Assembly (NCBI RefSeq): GCF_003264365.1
Contig: NZ_PYAK01000042.1
Coordinates: forward strand, 1 to 51,378
Direction: 5' to 3'
DNA: 51,378 bases
Source: Micromonospora noduli
GTDB taxonomy: Bacteria > Actinomycetota > Actinomycetes > Mycobacteriales > Micromonosporaceae
In this document: in pieces, positions 1 to 8,999 of the stretch
Layout: the number at the start of each line of letters is the position of its first letter
Position numbering within the stretch: position 1 is the stretch's first letter
Translations under genes and position numbers: made by a program
Notes under the pieces: generated by a model
What the model was told of the DNA's origin: nothing
Databases searched by the model: none
What the model saw: the letters and a program-made list of their open reading frames with translations, nothing else

Positions 1-2376
1 CCCGCCACGACCGCCCTGTCCGCCGCCGCGACCGCCCTGCCCGCCACGACCGTCCTGCTGCCCGGTGCCGCGACCACCCTGCGGGCCACCGGATGCGCTC
101 TGCCCGCCGCGACCACCCTGCGGCGCGCGCTGCGCCGGGCCGCCACGCCCCTCCTGGCTCGTCCGACCACCGCCGCCACCACCGGCGGCGGGCTCGTCGT
201 CCAGGCGCAGGGTCAGCGAGATCCGCTTGCGGGGTACGTCCACGTCGAGCACCCGGACCTTGACCACGTCGCCGGACTTCACCACCTCGCGAGGGTCCTT
301 CACGAAGGTCCGGGACATCGCCGAGACGTGCACCAGCCCGTCCTGGTGCACCCCGACGTCGACGAACGCGCCGAACGCGGCCACGTTGGTGACCACGCCC
401 TCCAGCACCATCCCCGTCGTCAGGTCGCTGATCTTCTCCACCCCCTCGACGAAGGTGGCGGTGCGGAACTCCGGGCGGGGGTCCCGGCCGGGCTTCTCCA
501 GCTCGGCGAGGATGTCGGTGACGGTGGGGAGGCCGAACCGGTCGTCGACGAAGTCGGTGGCCCGCAGCCCGCGCAGGATGCCGCTCTTGCCGATCACCGA
601 GCGCAGGTCCTGCCCGGTGGTGGAGAGGATGCGGCGCACCACCGGGTAGGCCTCGGGGTGCACGCTGGAGGAGTCCAGCGGGTCGTCGCCACCGGGGATG
701 CGCAGGAAGCCGGCGCACTGCTCGAACGCCTTCGGCCCGAGCCGGGCCACCTTCTTCAGCTCGGTACGCGTACGGAACGGCCCGTTGGCGTCCCGGTGCA
801 GCACGATGTTCTCGGCCAGGCCGGCGCCGATCCCGGAGACCCGGGTCAGCAGTGGCGCGGAGGCGGTGTTGACGTCCACCCCGACCGCGTTCACGCAGTC
901 CTCCACTACCGCGTCCAGCGACCGGGACAGCTTCACCTCGGACAGGTCGTGCTGGTACTGACCGACGCCGATCGAGCGCGGGTCGATCTTGACCAGCTCC
1001 GCGAGGGGGTCCTGGAGGCGGCGGGCGATGGAGACCGCGCCGCGCAGCGACACGTCCATCCCGGGCAGCTCCTGCGAGGCGTACGCCGAGGCGGAGTAGA
1101 CCGACGCGCCGGCCTCGGAGACCATCACCTTGGTCAGGTTGAGCTGCGGATGCCGGGCGATCAGATCACCGGCGAGCTTGTCGGTCTCACGGGACGCCGT
1201 GCCGTTGCCGATCGCGATCAGCTCCACCCCGTGCGCCCCGGCCAGCCGGGCGAGGGTCTCCACCGACGCGTCCCACTGCCGGCGCGGCTCGTGCGGATAG
1301 ATCGTGTCGGTGGCGACCACCTTGCCGGTGGCGTCCACCACGGCCACCTTCACGCCGGTCCGCAGGCCCGGGTCCAGGCCCATGGTGGGCCGGGTGCCGG
1401 CCGGCGCGGCGAGCAGCAGGTCCCGCAGGTTGGTGGCGAAGACCCGCACCGCCTCCTCCTCGGCCGCCTGCCACAGCCGCATCCGCAGGTCCGCGCCGAG
1501 GTGGATGAGGATCCGGGTACGCCACGCCCAGCGGACCGTGTCGGTCAGCCAACGGTCGGCCGGGCGGCCCGCGTCGGACACTCCGAACCGGCCGGCGATG
1601 GCCGCCTCGTACCGGGTCGGGCCGGTCGGTACGGCGTCCGCCTCGCCCGCCTCCTCCGACTCCATGGTCAGGTCGAGCACGCCCTCCTTCTCGCCCCGGA
1701 ACATCGCCAGGATCCGGTGCGAGGGCAGCTTCGGGTACGGCTCGGAGAAGTCGAAGTAGTCGGCGAACTTCGCGCCGGCCGCCTCCTGACCCTCGCGTAC
1801 CCGGGAAACCAGCCGGCCCCGCGACCACATCTGCTCGCGCAGCGTGCCGATCAGGTCGGCGTCCTCCGCGAAGGTCTCGATGAGGATGGCCCGGGCGCCC
1901 TCCAGCGCGGCGGCGACGTCGGCGACGCCCTTCTCCTCATCGACGAACCCGGCGGCGGTGGCCCGTGGGTCCTGACCCGGGTCGGCCAGCAGCGTCTCGG
2001 CCAACGGCGCCAACCCGGCCTCGCGGGCGATCTGCGCACGGGTTCGCCGCTTCGGCTTGTACGGGAGGTAGATGTCCTCCAGCCGGGACTTCGAGTCGGC
2101 GGCCATGATCTGCGCTTCCAGGGCCTCGTCCAACTTGCCCTGGCCGCGGATCGACTCCAGCACCGCGGCCCGCCGCTCGTCGAGCTCGCGCAGGTAGCGC
2201 AGCCGCTCCTCCAGGGTGCGCAGCTGGGTGTCGTCGAGCAGGCCGGTGGCCTCCTTGCGGTAGCGGGCGATGAACGGCACTGTGGCGCCGCCGTCGAGCA
2301 GCTCCACGGCCGCCCGCACCTGACGCTCGGCCACGCCGAGCTCGTCGGCGATCCGCTGATGAACAGACTGGGTCAC
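1..2376 (-). CDS. tex: Tex-family S1 RNA-binding transcription accessory protein (3' end beyond window)
   Basis: Tex proteins are cytoplasmic nucleic-acid-binding factors linked to transcription. The frame opens at GTG 2376 (VTQSVHQRIADE) and runs to the left edge without a stop, giving 792 residues with the C-terminus missing. Visible in order: an N-terminal helical Tex domain, a YqgF/RNase H-like domain starting near residue 330 (GLDPGLRTGVK), helix-hairpin-helix repeats near 500-540, and an S1 domain at about 650-720 (GAFVDVGVHQDGLVHVS). After residue ~727 the protein becomes a Gly/Arg/Gln tail (GRGGQGGRGGG type) that is still running at base 1; the usual Tex core ends soon after S1. The upstream AAGGCGG is a modest ribosome binding site. 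The dgt gene starts divergently 155 bp away. Family call is secure; the tail length is unknown. Confidence 0.95.
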   Translation of the reverse strand, partial: MTQSVHQRIADELGVAERQVRAAVELLDGGATVPFIARYRKEATGLLDDTQLRTLEERLRYLRELDERRAAVLESIRGQGKLDEALEAQIMAADSKSRLEDIYLPYKPKRRTRAQIAREAGLAPLAETLLADPGQDPRATAAGFVDEEKGVADVAAALEGARAILIETFAEDADLIGTLREQMWSRGRLVSRVREGQEAAGAKFADYFDFSEPYPKLPSHRILAMFRGEKEGVLDLTMESEEAGEADAVPTGPTRYEAAIAGRFGVSDAGRPADRWLTDTVRWAWRTRILIHLGADLRMRLWQAAEEEAVRVFATNLRDLLLAAPAGTRPTMGLDPGLRTGVKVAVVDATGKVVATDTIYPHEPRRQWDASVETLARLAGAHGVELIAIGNGTASRETDKLAGDLIARHPQLNLTKVMVSEAGASVYSASAYASQELPGMDVSLRGAVSIARRLQDPLAELVKIDPRSIGVGQYQHDLSEVKLSRSLDAVVEDCVNAVGVDVNTASAPLLTRVSGIGAGLAENIVLHRDANGPFRTRTELKKVARLGPKAFEQCAGFLRIPGGDDPLDSSSVHPEAYPVVRRILSTTGQDLRSVIGKSGILRGLRATDFVDDRFGLPTVTDILAELEKPGRDPRPEFRTATFVEGVEKISDLTTGMVLEGVVTNVAAFGAFVDVGVHQDGLVHVSAMSRTFVKDPREVVKSGDVVKVRVLDVDVPRKRISLTLRLDDEPAAGGGGGGRTSQEGRGGPAQRAPQGGRGGQSASGGPQGGRGTGQQDGRGGQGGRGGGQGGRGG

Positions 2377-2531
2377 GATCTCGATCCGCCTTCGGGAGTG
2401 GGTACGCCTGCATTCTGCCGGGCGGGTCGGGGCGCTGTCGCCGCGCCCGGCCGGGCCGGGTTGACCGAACCAGCGCGTCCGGCCGGGGTGACCGGCGGCG
2501 GTCCCGTCGGGCCTGCGCTAGCGTGGCGATC

Positions 2532-4043
2532 ATGGAATCTGCTGCGGAGCCGCGCGCCCGGCGGCTCTTCGGCGGCAGCGCCCGGGCCCTCGGAGACCTC
2601 ACGGCCAACCCGTTCCGGGCCGACCGGGACCGGATCGTCGGCTCGCCGTTCTTCGCCCGCCTCGGTGGTGTCACCCAGGTGATCAGCCCGGTCGGCTCCG
2701 GGCTGCTGGTGCACAACCGGCTCACCCACAGCCTCAAGGTGGCCCAGGTGGCCCGGGCGGTCGCCGAACGGTTGAGCGCCGACGAACGGTGGCGTGACCT
2801 GCTGGACAAGCTCGGCGGCTGCGACCCAGACGTGGTGGAGGCGGCAGCGCTCGCCCACGACCTCGGCCACCCACCGTTCGGGCACCTGGGGGAGCGGGTG
2901 CTGGACCGGCTGGCCCGCCAGCGCCTCGGCCTCTCCGACGGTTTCGAGGGCAACGCACAGTCGTACCGCATCGTCACCAGCACCGAGATCCGCGGCGCGG
3001 CCACCACCGGGTTGGACCTGACCGCTGCGGTCCGCGCGGCCATGCTGAAGTACCCGTGGACCCGCCTGGACCACCCCGACCCGCACCCGCGCACCATGGA
3101 CCCGCCGCCGCGCGGCGCCACCCCGCCGCCGGACGACCCGGAGAGCGGCTCGTCGAAGTTCGGCGCGTACCGGACCGAGCTGGACGACCTGCGGCAGGCC
3201 AGGGCGCCGTTCGCCGGTCGCATTCCGGACTGGCAGCAGACCGTGGAGGCGTCCGTGATGGACACCGCCGACGACATCGCGTACGCCATCCACGACGTGG
3301 AGGACTTCTACCGGGTCGGGGTGCTCCAGCAGGGTTCGGTCTCCGCGGAGTTGATGGCCTGGCAGCGCGAGAGCGGGCAGCTGCGGGCGATCACCGACGC
3401 GGCGCTGGCCACTGCTGCCCGGCGACCCGGGGCAGCGATTGAGCGGCTACGCCGGCAACTGCACCGCAAGGACGCCTGGATCGCCGACGACGACGCGTTC
3501 GCCGCCGCCGTCGAGCACGTCCGCGAGGAGTTGGTGGACGGGCTGCTCGCGATGCCGTTCGACGGCTCGATCGAGGCCGAGCAGTACGTGGCCCGGTTCT
3601 CCGCCCGCTGGTCCACCCGCTTCGTCGAGGCGATCACTGTCACCGAACAGCCGTCGGTGCGTTCCGGGCACGTCCTGCTGGGCTGCGCGCAGTGGCACGA
3701 GGTGCAGGTACTCAAGTTCGTCCACCACCGGTTCGTGCTGGCCCGCCCGGATCTCGCCCTGCACCAGCGCGGCCAGGCCCGGCTGCTGGGCACCCTGGTC
3801 GAGGCGCTCTGGGAGTGGCTGCTCGACCCGGAGGAGGAGTCCCGGCTGCCCCGGCGGCTGCACGACCTGGTCGAGCTGGCCGAGGCGGAGCTGCACCCGC
3901 GTACCCCGGACCGGATCGGGCGTGCCCGGGGCCGAGCCATCGTGGACTTCGTCGCCCAGCTCACCGACGGTCAGGCGGTGGCCATGCTGGACGCGCTCTC
4001 CGGCCGGTCGGGCGCACTCTGGACCGACGCGTTCGTGCTCTGA
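2532..4043 (+). CDS. dgt: Deoxyguanosinetriphosphate triphosphohydrolase (dGTPase), HD superfamily
   Basis: Hydrolyses dGTP to deoxyguanosine and triphosphate, or acts more broadly as a dNTPase, controlling nucleotide pools. The 503-residue protein has the HD metal site: H66 in HNRLTHS, H109-D110 in AHDLGHPPFGH, and a later Asp in the DTADDIAYAIHD block. FEGNAQSYR is also typical of bacterial dGTPases. The start is ATG 2532 rather than GTG 2523 because a -10-like TAGCGT ends seven bases before the ATG, which fits a leaderless transcript. The gene is convergent with the metallo-beta-lactamase-fold gene, with a 25-bp hairpin repeat array between them. Confidence 0.93.
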   Translation: MESAAEPRARRLFGGSARALGDLTANPFRADRDRIVGSPFFARLGGVTQVISPVGSGLLVHNRLTHSLKVAQVARAVAERLSADERWRDLLDKLGGCDPDVVEAAALAHDLGHPPFGHLGERVLDRLARQRLGLSDGFEGNAQSYRIVTSTEIRGAATTGLDLTAAVRAAMLKYPWTRLDHPDPHPRTMDPPPRGATPPPDDPESGSSKFGAYRTELDDLRQARAPFAGRIPDWQQTVEASVMDTADDIAYAIHDVEDFYRVGVLQQGSVSAELMAWQRESGQLRAITDAALATAARRPGAAIERLRRQLHRKDAWIADDDAFAAAVEHVREELVDGLLAMPFDGSIEAEQYVARFSARWSTRFVEAITVTEQPSVRSGHVLLGCAQWHEVQVLKFVHHRFVLARPDLALHQRGQARLLGTLVEALWEWLLDPEEESRLPRRLHDLVELAEAELHPRTPDRIGRARGRAIVDFVAQLTDGQAVAMLDALSGRSGALWTDAFVL

Positions 4044-4050
4044 CCTGACT

Positions 4051-4157
4051 CAGGCGATGCCTGCCTGGCCCGGCTCAGGCGATGCCTGCCTGGCCCGGCT
4101 CAGGCGATGCCTGCCTGGCCCGGCTCAGGCGATGCCTGCTTCGCCTGGCTCAGGCGA
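4051..4157. repeat. 25-bp tandem repeat, four units plus a partial fifth, each a small hairpin
   Basis: Units begin at 4051, 4076, 4101 and 4126, with a fragment at 4151. Each contains CAGGC-GAT-GCCTG, a perfect 5-bp stem with a 3-base loop. The first three units are nearly identical and the fourth has changes. The array fills the gap between the convergent ends of dgt (4043) and the hydrolase (4150) and runs a few bases into the latter's coding end. It may work as a bidirectional terminator; that is inference. Confidence 0.9.
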
Positions 4158-5298
4158 CGGACTGCCACCAGCCGTCGACGGCGGGCGGGTCGTCGACCAC
4201 CACCCGCTCGCCCGGCCGGGGAACGGCGAGCCGCACGTCGCGGGCCTTCGCCTCGGCCCACAGCCGGTCGACCGGCTCGGACCAGTCGTGCAGGGCCAGG
4301 TTGAACGTCGCCCAGTGCACCGGCACGAACAGCCCACCGCGCAGGTCGAGGTGGGCGCTGACCGCCTCCTCCGGGAACATGTGGATCGTCGGCCACGCCC
4401 GGTCGTACGCGCCGATCTGCATCAGCGTCACGTCGAACGGCCCGTGCTCGGCACCGATCTCGGCGTACCCGTCGAAGTAGCCGGAGTCGCCGGTGTAGAA
4501 GACCTTGCGGTGCGCCCCGGCCACCACCCACGAGCTCCAGAGCGTGCCGTCGCGGCGCAGCCCTCGTCCGGAGAAGTGCTGGGCGGCGGTGGCGGTGATC
4601 TCCAAGCCGGCCACCCGGTGCGACTCGGACCAGTCCAGCTCGATGATCCGTTCGGCGGGTACGCCCCAGCGGTCCAGGTGTGCGCCCACGCCGAGCGGCA
4701 CCAGGAACGGCGCGGACTGCCCGGCGAGCAGCGCCCGCACGGTGGCCATGTCGAGGTGGTCGTAGTGGTCGTGCGAAATCAGGATGGCGTCCAGCGGGGG
4801 CAGCTCGTCGATGCCCACCGGTGGCTCGTGCAGCCGGCGCGGGCCGACCAGGCCCGAGGGAGAGCACCGCTCGCTCCAGACCGGGTCGAGCAGCACCCGC
4901 CGGCCCTCGATCTCGATCAGGGTCGAGGCGTGGCCGTACCAGACGATGTTGAGCTCGCCGGCGCTGTCGGCGGCCTCCGGCCCGCCGGCGCTGGGGCGCA
5001 GCAGCGGGACGGCTGCGGTCGGACGCCGCTTCTGCTTGCCGAAGATCAGCTCGCGGACCAGGTTGCGCCCCGGCTCGGCGATCATCGTGCGGGTGCCGGC
5101 CCGGTTGTGGAAGGTGCCCTCGCGGAACTGCGGCGAGCGGGCCGCCCGTTCGGCCCGCGCCCCGCTGAGCCGGCCACCCAGGGCCGCCGGCACATCCCGG
5201 GCGACCCACGCCAGGCCGGCCAGCGCGGCCAGGCCAGCGGCACCCCGCATCCGTCGCCCGAGCGACCGTTCGACGTCCGTGTTCTGCGCTCGTGCCAT
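4150..5298 (-). CDS. Metallo-beta-lactamase-fold hydrolase, UlaG / NAPE-PLD-like
   Basis: This 382-residue protein carries the zinc motif HxHxDH at 176-181 (SHDHYDHLD), preceded by the VWYGHAST strand common in UlaG and NAPE-phospholipase-D-like enzymes. Further ligands are probably the Asp in YTGDSGYFDG and the His in PVHWATFN. Residues about 18-40 form a hydrophobic stretch after a basic N-terminus, so the protein may be membrane-tethered. ATG 5298 has GGAGGG six bases upstream and a TAGGGC -10-like element further up. The substrate is unknown; phosphodiester or lactone hydrolysis is possible for this branch. It is transcribed alone, convergent to dgt. Confidence 0.85.
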   Translation of the reverse strand: MARAQNTDVERSLGRRMRGAAGLAALAGLAWVARDVPAALGGRLSGARAERAARSPQFREGTFHNRAGTRTMIAEPGRNLVRELIFGKQKRRPTAAVPLLRPSAGGPEAADSAGELNIVWYGHASTLIEIEGRRVLLDPVWSERCSPSGLVGPRRLHEPPVGIDELPPLDAILISHDHYDHLDMATVRALLAGQSAPFLVPLGVGAHLDRWGVPAERIIELDWSESHRVAGLEITATAAQHFSGRGLRRDGTLWSSWVVAGAHRKVFYTGDSGYFDGYAEIGAEHGPFDVTLMQIGAYDRAWPTIHMFPEEAVSAHLDLRGGLFVPVHWATFNLALHDWSEPVDRLWAEAKARDVRLAVPRPGERVVVDDPPAVDGWWQSVA

Positions 5299-5422
5299 TG
5301 CCGTCCCTCCGACGTGTCCGCCCTACACGGTAGTCACCCGGACCGACCCGTGCCTCGGTGGTCGCCACGCCGGGTCGGTCGCCGGCAGCGGCGACCGACC
5401 CGGGACGGACTCACTGGGTGCC

Positions 5423-6427
5423 CTAGCCGCCGTTGCTGGGACGTCGGGCGGTGATCCGGAACGTCCTGCCCACGCCCGCGATCCGGTCCACAGCGGCCAG
5501 GAACTTCGGGCCCATGGCGGCCCGGGCCTGCACCGCCGGGTGGGTCGCCCCGAAGTCCTCCGGGTTGGCCTGCCCGTCGGCGAAGAGGGCGTAGGTGAGC
5601 ACCGCCGCGCCGGAGCGGTCGAAGATCACCCCGGCCTCGTGCCGGGCGTCGGCGTACCAGCCGGCCTTGGTGGCGATCCGGGCCCGCTCGTCGGAGGACA
5701 TGGTGCGCCGGATGCCGTCGGTGAACGCCACCGGGGAGCGCAGGATGCCCAACAGGTACGTCGTCGAGGCGGGGGAGAGCAGCGTGCCAGCGACCAGGGC
5801 GCGCAGCAGGTCGTGCGTCTCCCGGGGCGTGCTGGTGCCGAGGAAGAACCGGTTTGGGTTCGCCACCGGCTGCACCTGGGTGTTCGGGAAGCCCTTGGCG
5901 ACCAGGATGGAGTTGATCTCGGCGGCCGGGGCGACCAGCCCGCACAGCCGCACCGCCGTGTCGTCCGAGACGGTCAGCAGGTTGGCCAGCACGTGCCCGA
6001 TGGTCACCAGGCTCGGGTACGCGCCGTCCAGGCTGAAGATGCCGTCACCGCCCGGCACGACGATCGCCGCGCTCACCTCGACCTGCTGGTCCAGGGTGAG
6101 CAGCCCCCGGTCGACCTTGTCGAGCACCGCCGTGGCGACGGCGATCTTGTTGACGCTGTACGCCTCGATCCGCCGGTCCGCGTCGGTCTCGACCGCGACC
6201 ACCGGCGCACCGGCCGGGTCGGCGACGCTGACGTACGCCTGCCAGTTGCCGCCGGCCTCGGCGCTGTGCTTGGTGAAGACGGAGGCGACCCGGCGGGCGG
6301 CCCGAGCGGGGGTGGTCGGCGACGCCTCGGTGGTCTCGGCGGCGCTCGCCGGGGCGGCAGCGCCCAGCACCGTGCCGGCGGTGGCCACCGTGCCCAACCC
6401 GAGTGCCGTTCTGCGGTTCAGTCGCAT
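5423..6427 (-). CDS. Secreted serine hydrolase of the class A beta-lactamase fold
   Basis: A 334-residue exported protein. The first 30 residues hold a twin arginine (NRRTALGLG) and an AxA-type cleavage region, suggesting Tat export. The catalytic SxxK is S91-V-N-K94. The second motif reads SDD (154-156) in place of SDN, and the third reads KAG (254-256, KAGWYAD) in place of KTG. These variants and the odd omega-loop region make true beta-lactam resistance uncertain; a DD-peptidase-like or other role is possible. The start is ATG 6427 with GGGGAGA upstream; the longer reading frame in front has no signal peptide. The SDR gene lies upstream on the same strand, 112 bp away. Confidence 0.82.
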   Translation of the reverse strand: MRLNRRTALGLGTVATAGTVLGAAAPASAAETTEASPTTPARAARRVASVFTKHSAEAGGNWQAYVSVADPAGAPVVAVETDADRRIEAYSVNKIAVATAVLDKVDRGLLTLDQQVEVSAAIVVPGGDGIFSLDGAYPSLVTIGHVLANLLTVSDDTAVRLCGLVAPAAEINSILVAKGFPNTQVQPVANPNRFFLGTSTPRETHDLLRALVAGTLLSPASTTYLLGILRSPVAFTDGIRRTMSSDERARIATKAGWYADARHEAGVIFDRSGAAVLTYALFADGQANPEDFGATHPAVQARAAMGPKFLAAVDRIAGVGRTFRITARRPSNGG

Positions 6428-6539
6428 GGTCAATCGTCTCCCCGATCGTGGTGTGCCAGAGCGCTTGCTGGCCCACCACCCTAGGCGAGTTGATCGATGC
6501 ACGATGCCCCCGAATTTGTCCCGAACAGTCCCGAACAGG

Positions 6540-7469
6540 TCAACCGAACCGTCGACGCAGCGCGGCGCCCACCGCAACCACCGGCCCGGACACGAGTTGC
6601 CGCAGGTCGGGCAGGTGGCCGCCGCGTACCGCCTCGCCTGCCGGGTTCGCGGCGAAGACCGAACCGTCGTGCGCGGCGACCGACCGTCCACTCAGGCCCG
6701 CCGCCCGCATCAACGGCCCGACCAGGATGTCGTAGACCCCCGGCAGTACGGTGAACCCGGCCCGCAGCACCACGTTGAGCCGGCCCACCGACACCTCCCG
6801 GCGCGGCCGGTCCACACAGTCCACGATGGTCCGGGCCACCCGCTGCGGGCCGGCGACCGGCGGCGGAGGTCGCCCGATCCGACCCAGATAGTTGGCCGCC
6901 TGCTGGTACACCGGTGTGTCCACGCTGCCCGGGTTGACCAGACACAGCCGGATCTCCGGGCTGTCACGCAACTCCTGCTGCACCGTCCGGACCAGACCCT
7001 GCAACCCCCACTTGCTCGCCACGTACGCGCTCATGTACGGCGCGGTGATGTGCCCGAGCACCGAACCGGTGAGGATCACCGTGCCGGCCCCGGTGGCCCG
7101 GAAGTGTCGCAGCGCCACCCGCACCGAGCCGGCGGCGCCGAGCAGGTCGGTCCGCACCACCTGGTCGAAGACCCGTTCCGGCAACTCGTCGAAGCGGCCG
7201 TAGGCCATCACCGCCGCCGTGTGCACCCACACGTCGATGCGGCCGAAGCGGTCGATCGCGGCGCCCGCGAGCGCGTCCAGCGCGTCCGGCTCGGTCACGT
7301 CGGTCGGCACGGTCAGCACGTCGACGTCGGCGCACTCCTTGCGTACCTCGGCCAGGGTCGTGGTGGCGCGAGCGGCGAGGACCAGGCGGTCGCCGCGCTC
7401 GGCGAACGCCCGGGCCGTCGCCCGGCCGATCCCGCTGCTCGCGCCAACGATCACGACCACCCGGCTCAC
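6540..7469 (-). CDS. Short-chain dehydrogenase/reductase
   Basis: A 309-residue classical SDR with an added C-terminal region. The Rossmann motif is GASSGIG near residue 9, and the active site is YVASK, with the catalytic Ser in LTGSVLG. The C-terminal ~90 residues (about 220-309) are hydrophobic and basic, as in SDR family members with a membrane-associated tail. The GTG start at 7469 coincides with the last unit of the 59-bp tandem repeat; an in-frame TGA inside the repeat rules out an upstream start. The ribosome binding site is weak. Substrate unknown. Confidence 0.85.
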   Translation of the reverse strand: MSRVVVIVGASSGIGRATARAFAERGDRLVLAARATTTLAEVRKECADVDVLTVPTDVTEPDALDALAGAAIDRFGRIDVWVHTAAVMAYGRFDELPERVFDQVVRTDLLGAAGSVRVALRHFRATGAGTVILTGSVLGHITAPYMSAYVASKWGLQGLVRTVQQELRDSPEIRLCLVNPGSVDTPVYQQAANYLGRIGRPPPPVAGPQRVARTIVDCVDRPRREVSVGRLNVVLRAGFTVLPGVYDILVGPLMRAAGLSGRSVAAHDGSVFAANPAGEAVRGGHLPDLRQLVSGPVVAVGAALRRRFG

Positions 7470-7643
7470 GGTGCCACTTGAATTCGTGACTGCGGGGCTC
7501 GCAACCCCGGCTCACTCCTCGCACTCACGGTGCCACTTGAATTCGTGACTGCGGGGCTCGCAACCCCGGCTCACTCCTCGCACTCATGGCACCGGCTGCA
7601 TTCGTGACTGCGGGGCTCGCAACCCCGGCTCACTCCTCGCACT
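7467..7643. repeat. Three tandem copies of a 59-bp repeat filling the ADH-SDR gap
   Basis: Units begin at 7467, 7526 and 7585, period exactly 59 bp. Each holds CGGGG-CTCGCAA-CCCCG, a 5-bp stem with a 7-base loop. On the minus strand each unit begins with a start-codon-like ATGAG or GTGAG followed by GCGAGGAGTGAGC. The array stretches from the stop of the alcohol dehydrogenase (7643) to the GTG of the SDR (7469), so the whole intergenic space is repeat. Two units are near-identical; the unit nearest the alcohol dehydrogenase differs in its GAATGCAGCCGGTGCC end. Confidence 0.93.
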
Positions 7644-8827
7644 CATGGTTCGAGCACGACCTTGATGCAGCCGTCCTCCTTCTTCTGGAACATCTCGTAC
7701 GCCTGCGGCGCCCGGGCCAGCGGCAACCGGTGGGTACGCAGGTCCTCCACGCCCAGCGGGTCGTCGTCGCCGGAGAGCAGCGGCAGGATCTCGTCGGTCC
7801 ACCGGCGCACGTGACACTGCCCCATCCGCAGTTGGATGCCCCGGTCGAACATCTCCATCAGCGGCATCGGGTCCGCCTCGCCGCCGTACACCCCGGAGAG
7901 CGACACGGTGCCGCCACGACGAACCGCCTTGAGCGCGGCGTGCAGCACGGACAGCCGGTCCACCCCCACCCGGTCGGTCATCGTCTGGGCCAGCTTGTCC
8001 GGCAACAGCCCGGCGGCGGTCTGGGCCAACTTCCCGGCCGGCGAACCGTGCGCCTCCATCCCGACCGCGTCGATCACCGCGTCCGGGCCGCGCCCGTCGA
8101 CCAGATCGATCAACGCGCCCGGCACGTCGGACAGCTGGCTCACGTCGAGCACCTCGATGCCGTGCCGGCGGGCCAACTCCAGCCGCTCGGGAACCAGGTC
8201 CAGCCCGATCACCCGGCCCGCGCCGAGGTGGCGGCCGATCCGCGCGCAGAACTGCCCGACCGGGCCCAGGCCGAAGACCGCCAGGGTGCCACCGTGTGGG
8301 GTGTCCGCGTACTTCACCGCCTGCCAGGCGGTGGGCAGAATGTCGGACAGGTAGAGGTAGCGCTCGTCCGCGCCGGTCTGCGGGATCTTGATCGGCCCGA
8401 ACTGGGCCTGCGGGACGCGCAGGTACTCGGCCTGCCCACCCGGCACCGAACCGTAGAGCGAGGTGTAGCCGAACAGGGACGCTCCCTTGCCCTCGCTGGT
8501 GACCTGAGTGGTCTCGCACTGCGCGTAGAGCTGGCGCTCGCACATCCAGCAGCTGCCGCAGGCGATGTTGAACGGCACCACCACCCGGTCGCCCGGCTTG
8601 AGCCCGGTCACCTCCGACCCGACCTCCTCGACGATGCCCATCGGCTCGTGGCCCAGGACGTCACCCGGCTTCAGGTACGGCCCGAGCACCTCGTAGAGGT
8701 GCAGGTCAGAACCGCAGATAGCGGTCGAGGTGATCTTCACGATCGCATCGGTCGGCTCCTCGATCCGAGGGTCCGGGACCTCCTCGACCCGTACGTCCCG
8801 CTTGCCCTGCCAGGTGAGCGCCTTCAT
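7643..8827 (-). CDS. Zinc-dependent alcohol dehydrogenase, formaldehyde-dehydrogenase-like MDR
   Basis: A 394-residue medium-chain dehydrogenase. Catalytic zinc ligands are the Cys in ICGSDLH and the His/Glu of GHEPMG. The structural zinc loop is CGSCWMCERQLYAQC. The NAD(P)-binding motif is GLGPVG in the second half. The length and C-terminal YEMFQKKEDGCIK match the glutathione-independent formaldehyde-dehydrogenase-like branch. ATG 8827 is preferred over ATG 8836 because AAGGGA lies eight bases before it while it abuts the first, and MKALTW is the usual family start. Its stop TGA falls within the end of the 59-bp repeat array. Confidence 0.9.
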   Translation of the reverse strand: MKALTWQGKRDVRVEEVPDPRIEEPTDAIVKITSTAICGSDLHLYEVLGPYLKPGDVLGHEPMGIVEEVGSEVTGLKPGDRVVVPFNIACGSCWMCERQLYAQCETTQVTSEGKGASLFGYTSLYGSVPGGQAEYLRVPQAQFGPIKIPQTGADERYLYLSDILPTAWQAVKYADTPHGGTLAVFGLGPVGQFCARIGRHLGAGRVIGLDLVPERLELARRHGIEVLDVSQLSDVPGALIDLVDGRGPDAVIDAVGMEAHGSPAGKLAQTAAGLLPDKLAQTMTDRVGVDRLSVLHAALKAVRRGGTVSLSGVYGGEADPMPLMEMFDRGIQLRMGQCHVRRWTDEILPLLSGDDDPLGVEDLRTHRLPLARAPQAYEMFQKKEDGCIKVVLEP

Positions 8828-8922
8828 GTCCCTCATCCCTTCTCACTGCCGTCTCAAGAGACTGCTACCCGGGCTCGGGCACTTGAACCGGCGGCGTGTC
8901 CCTGGCGTGGGTGGTTGCGGCT

Positions 8923-8999
8923 TGATCCACTCGGGTTCCTTGAAGTCGCGGTATCCGACGCCCGGTGACAGGCCGACTTCCTGAAACCCGAGTGGATCA
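8923..8999. repeat. 77-bp long palindrome, copy A of the GATC-tipped family
   Basis: The outer arms are perfect over 15 bp: TGATCCACTCGGGTT at 8923-8937 pairs with AACCCGAGTGGATCA at 8985-8999. An inner pair, GAAGTCG with CGACTTC, continues the stem after a small mismatch. Same length and about 70 percent identity by eye with the element at 32438-32514. It lies upstream of the alcohol dehydrogenase gene, beyond the sdhCAB terminator. Confidence 0.9.

Noticed and set aside
328..2682. Long forward reading frame across tex
   Set aside because: It is the antisense shadow of tex, whose product is clearly recognisable on the other strand; high GC makes such shadows common.
7467..7643. CRISPR-like array
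   Set aside because: The 59-bp units are contiguous with no unique spacers, and no cas genes are present.
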